Source of the DNA: Lentisphaerae bacterium GWF2_57_35
GTDB lineage: Bacteria; Verrucomicrobiota; Kiritimatiellia; CAIQIC01; GWF2-57-35
Reading direction: 5' to 3'
DNA: 64,000 nt
NCBI GenBank assembly: GCA_001804865.1
Contig: MHBK01000043.1
Coordinates: forward strand, 23,669-87,668
Shown: positions 55,031-62,600 of the stretch, in pieces
Layout: each line of letters begins with the position of its first letter
Position numbering within the stretch: position 1 is the stretch's first letter
The notes under the pieces: generated by a model
What the model saw: the letters and a program-made list of their open reading frames with translations, nothing else
What the model was told of the DNA's origin: nothing
The model's database searches: none
Translations under genes and position numbers: made by a program

Positions 55031-55936
55031 ATGGTTGTGGTGGCAATTCCCTGCCACAATGAAGCTTCGACTATTGCAAAAGTCGTCCGGGACTTTCAAG
55101 TGGCATTGCCCCAGGCGGAGGTTCATGTATTTGACAATCAATCGATTGACGGAAGTGCGGAGCTTGCGGCTCAAGCAGGAGCAAAAGTTCATTATGTGCA
55201 TCGGCGCGGCAAAGGCCGCGTGATGCGTGCAATTCTGGACAGCATCACCGCGGACGCGTTAGTCATTGTGGATGGTGATGATACCTACTATGCGGAAGAT
55301 GCTGCACAATTGGTTGTTCCGGTACTGCAAGGTGAGGTTGACATGGTTGTCGGTAATCGATTGGATCGCGCCAGTACCGAGGCCTTGAATCAATTGCATC
55401 TCGTAGGCAACCACATGATTGTTACCTTGATCAACAAGCTGTTTGGCGTTGCTTGTCGAGATATTCTTTCTGGCTACAGGGTGTTAAACCGACGGCTGGT
55501 GGAAACGATATGCTTGCTGAGTCCAGGCTTTGAGACCGAAACAGAACTTACCGTGCGTGCTCTGGCCGAGGACATGGTCATTACCGAGATGCCTGTATCG
55601 TATCGAGCCAGACCCGCAGGGAGTGAATCGAAGCTCCGAACTTTTCATGATGGATACCGTATTTTAAGGGCGGCGCTTGTGTTGCTTCGAGATCTTTATC
55701 CCATGCGTTTGTTTGGCCTGATTGGATTGTTCTGTTATTCTTTCGTGGCAGGGGCCGGGCTATTACGATTGTTAGTTTATGCCGAATGGCTACATATTTC
55801 GACGGCCTTGCTGACCGGCTTGATTCTTCTTTTTGCCCCACTTGGGTTTCTCGCGTTTGGTATGGGGCTTTTCTTGGATGCGGTTAATTCTCATTTCCGA
55901 GCGCTCAGCGAAACAATACGACGAAAGAAAATATGA
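55031..55936 (+). CDS. Glycosyltransferase family 2 protein with membrane tail
   Basis: A 301-residue GT-A enzyme: VVVAIPCHNEASTIAKVV (about 2-19), DNQSIDGS (about 37) and IVDGDDTYYAED (about 79, DxD), then two C-terminal membrane segments (about 226-246 and 255-278). It resembles dolichol-phosphate mannose/glucose synthase-like GT2 and may charge polyprenyl phosphate, feeding the GT39 enzyme at 58318. The ATG at 55031 with AAGGAT 8 bases upstream was chosen; TTG 54983 also has AAGGAT ahead of it and would add 16 residues. Confidence 0.82.
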   Translation: MVVVAIPCHNEASTIAKVVRDFQVALPQAEVHVFDNQSIDGSAELAAQAGAKVHYVHRRGKGRVMRAILDSITADALVIVDGDDTYYAEDAAQLVVPVLQGEVDMVVGNRLDRASTEALNQLHLVGNHMIVTLINKLFGVACRDILSGYRVLNRRLVETICLLSPGFETETELTVRALAEDMVITEMPVSYRARPAGSESKLRTFHDGYRILRAALVLLRDLYPMRLFGLIGLFCYSFVAGAGLLRLLVYAEWLHISTALLTGLILLFAPLGFLAFGMGLFLDAVNSHFRALSETIRRKKI

Positions 55937-56886
55937 ATATTAGAGATGTAACTAGCCGCTATGAAAGCATGTTAGAGCTAGTGCAATGCAATCTGTGCGG
56001 CGCGGCTGAATATGAGATCGTCTATCCTCCTCGATATGAACTGGCGCGCCCTGATAACCTTGCAGAAACCTTTCGATCTTCAGGCGACGAGATATTAATT
56101 GATCGGTTGGTGCGCTGCAGCAAGTGTGGGTTACAATATCTCAATCCTCGACTTCCTCCGGGCATTGTGTTGGAAGGCTATAGTGAGGGCAAAGACGAGA
56201 CCTTTGTTTCTCAGGTGGCGGCCAGAGAACGCACATTTGTAAAAGCTTTGAAGAAAATCGAAAAAATAGTCTCTGCCAAAGGACGGATTTTGGATGTTGG
56301 AACCGCTAGCGGGGCCTTTTTAGGAATGGCAAAGCAGCGGGGCTGGGATGTGATGGGATGCGAACCCAACCGTTGGATGGCAGATTGGGCAAGCCGACGT
56401 TACGGAATAACCGTAGTTCCAGGCATTCTATCTGATATGCGGCTTCCGGCAGACAGCTTTGATGTAGTAACCCTTTGGGATGTTTTAGAACACACTCCTG
56501 ATCCCCAAGCCGTGTTGGCTGATTGCCATCGTATATTGAAGCCGGGTGGACTCTTAGTTGTCAATTATCCCGACATTCACTCGTCTGTAGCTCGTTTGAT
56601 GGGTCGCAATTGGGTTTTTCTGTTGTCCGTCCATCTCTATTATTTTACACGCGCTACTATGCAAGCTCTTTTGAACAAGAGTGGGTTTTGTGTGGATAAT
56701 ATTGAGAACTATTGGCAAAGCTTAGAACTGGGATATATCCTGTTTCGGATGCAGCACTATGTGGGCGGCCTGGCACGACTGGGAGAACGGATGGTTATGG
56801 GGCTCAAGTTGGAGCATGCCAATATTCCATACTGGATGGGACAGGTTATGGTAACAGCGAAAAAGAGAGCCGAGGTTCAATCATGA
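55933..56886 (+). CDS. Class I SAM-dependent methyltransferase with N-terminal Cys pairs
   Basis: A 317-residue protein with zinc knuckle CNLCGAAEY (about 19) and CSKCGLQYLNPRLP (about 60), then the methyltransferase fold (ILDVGTASGAFLGMA about 117-131; LWDVLEHTPDP about 178). Its plan parallels the methyltransferase at 32039 and may reflect paralogy. It overlaps the GT2 stop (ATGA) and the FAD enzyme that follows. It probably methylates a sugar or lipid carrier intermediate. Confidence 0.85.
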   Translation: MNIRDVTSRYESMLELVQCNLCGAAEYEIVYPPRYELARPDNLAETFRSSGDEILIDRLVRCSKCGLQYLNPRLPPGIVLEGYSEGKDETFVSQVAARERTFVKALKKIEKIVSAKGRILDVGTASGAFLGMAKQRGWDVMGCEPNRWMADWASRRYGITVVPGILSDMRLPADSFDVVTLWDVLEHTPDPQAVLADCHRILKPGGLLVVNYPDIHSSVARLMGRNWVFLLSVHLYYFTRATMQALLNKSGFCVDNIENYWQSLELGYILFRMQHYVGGLARLGERMVMGLKLEHANIPYWMGQVMVTAKKRAEVQS

Positions 56887-58313
56887 TCCAGAACGAGATA
56901 AAGAAGCGAGTGGTTGTTCTGGGTGGAGGAATCGGTGGTTTGGCGGCCGCTTATTTTTTGGCGCGATTGGGCCGATATGATGTGACGTTAATAGAGAAGG
57001 CCTCTTGTGTTGGCGGGTTATGTGGTTCATTCCAGCATCAGGGATTCACATTGGATTATGGCGCGCATAAGCTGTATTCGGTGATACCAGGAATTCTCGA
57101 CGAAGTTCAGTCCCTTATGGGTGATCGACTTCTGCGCGTCGCAAAAAAGAATCGGATCTTTTTGCGTGGCCAGTTGTTGGACTATCCGTTGAGGTTAGGC
57201 AACTTTGCGCAGGCGATGGGCTTGGGATTGTTTGCCAAATTAGGCGCAGATTACGGTGTTGAGATTTTACGGGGTCTGTTTCCTCGGTCAGCAGCTCGAT
57301 CTTACGCTGAATATATAACGCGACGATTCGGTTCAACTGCGTATCGGCTAGTTTTTGAACCTTTAGCGGATAAGGTATGGGGTCGGCCGGATGAGTTGCA
57401 TCCGGAAATGGCGCGGACACGGGTCCCGGCTTCGGGCGGCTGGGAAATTATTCTAAAGCTGCTGGGCCTTAAAAAAGAGACTCAGGAAACAAATGCCGAG
57501 TTTTTTTATTATCCGCGGGATGGGTTTGGGGCACTGGGTGAATCCTTAAAAAAAGGGATTGAACAATCTGGCGGAAAGGTTTTGCTAAATACATCTCCGA
57601 CTTCCATTTTGCATGAAGTTGATAGGGCTGCCCATGTGATGGTAAATGACGGTGGTGCAGAACACATATTGCCATGCGATCTACTGATTTCCTCTATCCC
57701 CGTGCCAGAAATTTGCCGATTGGTTATAGGGGAAACTGATCCTGAACTTACAAAAGTAGTCCACGCCTTGGAGTATAGGCATCTGGTCATGGTGTATGTG
57801 TTTATTCGGCAACCGAAAGTGCTTGAAGATCAATGGATATTTTTTCCGGAGCGCAAGTTCATTTTTAGCCGAATTTTTGAGCAAAAACAGATGAACCCTG
57901 ATTTAGGCCCAATTGATCAGACCGTGCTTTGCTGTGATTTCACCTGTGATGCTGATAGTTGGCAATGGCAAGCGTCAGAAGCTGATTTGGCACGGCATTG
58001 TATAGAAGGCTTGGTTAACGCAGGATTCATTCAATCAACAGATGTCATGGACACATTGGTTGAGCGGCGCGAAAGCTTTTATCCTCGCTACGATCTTCAG
58101 TATACAGATAAAATGTGCTCAATAAGCCAAGCGCTTCAAAAAACCACTAATTTGCTGCTGACCGGTCGTGTTGGCATGTATAACTACAATAATGTGGACC
58201 ATTGTTTGGATATGGGGCGATTTATCTCGCAAAAGTTGATGCAGGGATTGTCAGCCGGAGAGGTATGGCGGGAACTTGATCAACGCGTCGGACAATATAA
58301 AATTGTGGACTGA
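56883..58313 (+). CDS. FAD-dependent oxidoreductase (amine oxidase / UDP-galactopyranose mutase-like)
   Basis: A 476-residue flavoprotein with a Rossmann FAD site GGGIGGLAAAYFLARLG (about 14-30) followed by IEKASCVGGLCGSF (about 38-51) and YGAHKLYS (about 60). This is the protoporphyrinogen-oxidase / amine-oxidase-like fold, also used by UDP-galactopyranose mutase. The presence inside a glycan block suggests ring contraction or oxidation of a sugar. The ATG at 56883 overlaps the methyltransferase stop; the longer frame from 56712 lies inside that gene. Confidence 0.8.
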   Translation: MIQNEIKKRVVVLGGGIGGLAAAYFLARLGRYDVTLIEKASCVGGLCGSFQHQGFTLDYGAHKLYSVIPGILDEVQSLMGDRLLRVAKKNRIFLRGQLLDYPLRLGNFAQAMGLGLFAKLGADYGVEILRGLFPRSAARSYAEYITRRFGSTAYRLVFEPLADKVWGRPDELHPEMARTRVPASGGWEIILKLLGLKKETQETNAEFFYYPRDGFGALGESLKKGIEQSGGKVLLNTSPTSILHEVDRAAHVMVNDGGAEHILPCDLLISSIPVPEICRLVIGETDPELTKVVHALEYRHLVMVYVFIRQPKVLEDQWIFFPERKFIFSRIFEQKQMNPDLGPIDQTVLCCDFTCDADSWQWQASEADLARHCIEGLVNAGFIQSTDVMDTLVERRESFYPRYDLQYTDKMCSISQALQKTTNLLLTGRVGMYNYNNVDHCLDMGRFISQKLMQGLSAGEVWRELDQRVGQYKIVD

Positions 58314-58317
58314 TCGC

Positions 58318-59637
58318 GTGCTGATTCTTCTTATCAGACGAATGTTTTTTTGGCTGACGTACACCCCCCGACGATGGGGGGTGTTTGTCTTTGTCCTGGC
58401 TTTTCTGTTCAGGTTGTTATTCTGCATGGTTGTGTTTGGTTGGCTTAGCACTCAAGTACATACGACTTGGCGGTGGAGCTTGAACGATGGTTATGACACG
58501 ATCGCCTCCAACCTCGTTTCCTTTGGAGTCTATGGATTTAGCCCCGGCATTCCAACCGCTCAAAGGCTTCCCGTATATCCTTTATTCCTAGCGGGGATCA
58601 TGCGATGGTCGGGTGAATATTTTGTGTTTTGGACCCAGGTTGTCCAATCTGTTGTTTCCGCGGGGAGTGTATGGCTCACTTTTCAGTTGGCCTACCGGCT
58701 GTGTAGTATGCGTGCCGGAATCATCACATCGCTATTCTGTGCTTTTTATCCAAATTGGATTTTGTATGCAGCCCGACCTTTTACAGAAACGGTTTTTACT
58801 TTTCTAGTGCTAGCCTTCTTGACTTGTTTTACACGGGCTCTTATCACCTATCCGCGAGTACTTAGTACGGTTGGAGCGGGTATCTTCCTTGGATTATCTC
58901 TCCTGACACGGGGAACCATGGTTCTATATCTGTTCTGGTTTGCGTTTATGTCGCTTGTTGTGAGTCCCTTTCGCAATCGCCGTTTCTATCAAGTGTTGCT
59001 GGTCGTGGGTTTGATTGCTGGAACCGTGATGCTCCCTTGGATGGCACGTAATTATCTTCGATCAAACCGCTTCATTCCTTTGACCAGCCTGAGTTCTGAT
59101 GCGGCGATTCATGGGTTGTATGTCGCGGATCATTATTTTAACGATACTCGTCGCGGACTTGATTTAGATGAGGCAGGCCATGCCTTACGTCGTGAAGTGT
59201 TGAATGCGTTGTCTCGAGAACCAGCGGATGAGGACAATCCGATCGCATGGGAACTGAAGCAGGAAAAATGCTGCCAACAATTCTGGCGCGACACCATATG
59301 GGCTCGGCCATGGCATTATACCCTAATGTTTGCACGCAACACGATCGCGCTATGGTTCCTTTCCTTCCATGGCGGAACTACCGTATTGGCAGCGGTCATT
59401 CATTTACCTCTGGTTCTGTTGTTCATTTGGGCTTTGATTTCTCCTTCCTCCCGAACAAAAGGTGCTGGGCATATCGTTTTGACTTTGACGATATTGTATT
59501 TTGTCTGGTTTCATGCGTTGATCTATCCTCATCAGCGTTATGTGACGCCGATCATTCCCTTGCTGCTCATTCTTTTTCTTGGTTCCAAGGCACGCTTGGC
59601 GCAATGGCTGGTTGGAGTTGAAGAAGCAGCAGACTAA
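58318..59637 (+). CDS. Glycosyltransferase family 39-like membrane protein
   Basis: A 439-residue membrane glycosyltransferase with about 10-12 hydrophobic segments, GT-C type, using a polyprenyl-phosphate sugar (possibly made by the GT2 at 55031). Motifs include RLPVYPLFLAGIM (about 83-95) and the loop MPWMARNYLRSNRF-like segment (about 239-252). The start is uncertain: GTG at 58318 and ATG at 58342 lack a good Shine-Dalgarno, and TTG at 58276 overlaps the FAD gene. A strong hairpin lies within its first codons at 58361. It is convergent with the giant surface protein. Confidence 0.72.
   Translation: MLILLIRRMFFWLTYTPRRWGVFVFVLAFLFRLLFCMVVFGWLSTQVHTTWRWSLNDGYDTIASNLVSFGVYGFSPGIPTAQRLPVYPLFLAGIMRWSGEYFVFWTQVVQSVVSAGSVWLTFQLAYRLCSMRAGIITSLFCAFYPNWILYAARPFTETVFTFLVLAFLTCFTRALITYPRVLSTVGAGIFLGLSLLTRGTMVLYLFWFAFMSLVVSPFRNRRFYQVLLVVGLIAGTVMLPWMARNYLRSNRFIPLTSLSSDAAIHGLYVADHYFNDTRRGLDLDEAGHALRREVLNALSREPADEDNPIAWELKQEKCCQQFWRDTIWARPWHYTLMFARNTIALWFLSFHGGTTVLAAVIHLPLVLLFIWALISPSSRTKGAGHIVLTLTILYFVWFHALIYPHQRYVTPIIPLLLILFLGSKARLAQWLVGVEEAAD
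58361..58384 (+). other. Strong GC hairpin inside the 5' end of the GT39 gene
   Basis: ACACCCCCC and GGGGGGTGT (9-base perfect arms) with a 6-base loop, followed by TTTGTCTTTG. It looks like a terminator or attenuator hairpin though it is within coding sequence, which would encode TYTPRRWGVFVF. Confidence 0.5.
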
Positions 59638-59649
59638 CGGCCCAAGACA

Positions 59650-62600
59650 TTACTGCGCTTCGCGAAGCATAAATCCCTGTTGAGCGACACTCCATTTCCC
59701 GACAAACACATTCGTGCTCACGATAATGTTGTTGGTATTGATGTCGAACGTCTGGTAGCTACCTCGTACTCGCCAATAAACAGGGGTATTAAGAGGGAGT
59801 GGTCCTGTCCGTGAGTAGAGGAAGTTTGTCGTAAGAATAGCGTACGACGTCACGTTGCTTTGAAACGAGCTGTCCGTGCTCAAGTCGAGATTGTAAGCGA
59901 CGGCCCGTTCAGTAGAATTCCATGTCAAAGGAACATCCGTTGCCGTGAAAACTTCTCCTTCATTGGGGGAAAGCCCCATAACAGGCCTCCATGCGTTGTG
60001 GAACCGGGCTGCATTCCATGCCTGTGCGGCTTGCGGCACATAGCAAGCATTTTGATAGCTACTCGTTCGAGGAATGTTGACTAACAAGGCATCGCTATAA
60101 ACCACAACAAACTGTGAATTCAACTCCGGCGATATGGCATAAGCCAAATCTTGAGTCATCCAGCTAATATTGTAAGTGAAATTGGTAATCCCATCAGTCA
60201 CTTTAGGCCAAGGATAAGTGTGCAGCATGGCATAACTTCCAAATGAGGTTTGGCGCAAAAGTGAAGCTTTAGTTGCAGATAATTGCAGTTGGACTTCGCG
60301 TTCAAGATCCGCGGGTTGTGTGCCGTATGAGCATACTCGATGGTTTTCCATCACGATGTAGTTGATGTTGCTGATGCTATCTATTGAAGCTAAATTGACC
60401 CCGCTCAAATAGGTCCAAGCAGCAAGCGGCGATACAAGGAAAATGCTGCCTTTCCATGATGGATTATTAGTATTGAGTGTGAAGAGAATGTCACACTGAT
60501 CATGGATAAGCTCGTTGAATACAACCTGTCGCCACTCCCACCACTTGGCCCAGATATCGGGATCCGTACAGAAACTGACGATATTAGTCAGGCTGGAATC
60601 CAAGTGCAGCAATCCATTTGTAAAGCGGTCTACGTTAGTTACATTACGGACATCGATTAGGCTGAGCGGGAATTTGATGTTCGAATATTTAGGATCAGGA
60701 TAGTAAGTTTGTACATATTCTTGAAACCACGATAATGCACTGGTGCTGTAGGTTGGCGATTGGTAATAATTACGAGTATAATTCAATAAAGCGGATTCAT
60801 TGAAGAAGAAATGGTTATAGTTTGTGTATCTTCTGAGTTCTTGGCTCCAGGCATTTAAATAAAAGGACCTTGCTGTACGGTTAGCCATATCGCACATGGG
60901 AATGCCAGATTCATAAACGGAATCAAGTGTTACCAGACCATTGGTGGGGTCGACATGGAGTGTCTGTGCTTGTTGTGATTCCGTCACACCCATTTTGTAA
61001 CAGATCTTTTCTTCAAATTGTCCTGAAGAAGAGATCGCAAGATCAAATCCTTGTTCTTGTCCTGCATCAATAATTGTTTGAATATTGGATTCTTTGAGAT
61101 GCCAATACCCTAGACCTCCGGAAATCCACGTATACGATATTTCGGCGGCATCGGCGATCTGTGCGTATTGCCGGATCATTATGTCAGCGTCATTCTTGGA
61201 CTGAAGTTGATCGTGAGCGCACGTTTGTGTGATGGCTTGAACCATCGTGCGCGGCCGCAAAATTTGTTGCTGCGGTTGAAGAGGCTTGGATTGGAAGCTG
61301 GTATAAGGCAAAGAATTAGGTATTCCATAGGCCGATGTTTGAAGACTGCCGCTGGCACAGGACACTCGGGCAGGATAGGCCCCGTTGCCATAAGACCACC
61401 AGTTCCATTTTGCATTGTTCAAAGGTGGAGCGAAGTCGATGCGGGTGAAGGCCGCGTTTTGATAGCCGCGATTGTTCATCCAATCGTAGCTGGTCAGCCG
61501 AGGGGTGGCAACGATGTTGCAGGTGCGTTGCCAGTCCAGTCCATTGATGAATAGGGCCAGTTCAGCATTTGTAGCCTTTGTATTAAAGTTGCGCCATGCA
61601 GCTACCACACGATTGGTCATATCCTCTCGCAGCAATCCATTGCTTAACAAGCTCTCTGCAAGAATGGCATGCCGTTGTCCGAAAGAGTCGTATACAGCAA
61701 ACTCCATATCATCACCAAGCATTCTCAAGTGAATTTCTGCTCCAAAATTGGGATCGTTGAAGAACGCAAGATATTGGACGGAATCATTGGTGGTCCAATT
61801 GGCGGGGATGAACTGCAAGTCTATTGCGCCTTCCGAATTGGATGCATAGGGTTCAGCAGGATTGGAACTATTCTCGTATTCGGAAAGATTGTTGATTCCA
61901 TCTCCATCGATATCGCCAATAGCATCGAATAGGTCAGTGATATCTTGAACCGATAAGGCGCTTTCATAAATCCGAATATCGTCAAGGGCTCCGTGCCACA
62001 AAGATTCCGATCCATTAACATGTCCACAGCCGATGAGTAATTCAGGATTTGACTCCGGCCTAAACTCGGATGGGTTTTCTTGTGCTAGAATGCCGTTAAC
62101 ATATAGCTTAACTACTCCACTGTCATAGACCGCAGCCAGATGAACCCATTGCTTTGCATATCGCTCAGTCCACTGCTTCTGATTGGCTCCGTACGAGGAT
62201 GTTTGTTCCGATCCGGCTCGAAAGCTGAAGCTGTCGTATCCTGGTTCGTAACGTAATACATATCCGGGCCAACGAAGATCTCCACTCCATCTACAATCGG
62301 ACAAAAGCGTATGAAAGCTGGCCGGAGTTAAAGGATCGAAGTAAATCCATGCACTGACGGTAAAATTGCCTTGTGTTATAATGGGTGGAACTTGAGGCAC
62401 AACAACATAACTATTTGAACTCTCAAATGATAAGGCCTGCCCTACGACTCCGGTTATCCAGTTCGCGGATGTAATATTCATCGCGTATCCTGAATAATTA
62501 CTAGAAATAGAATTGTTTATCTTGGTTCCCTGACCCTCGTCAAATTTCCACCAAGCAAGAAGTCTTTGATCATGGGCAATTCCGGATTTCGGATTCAATC

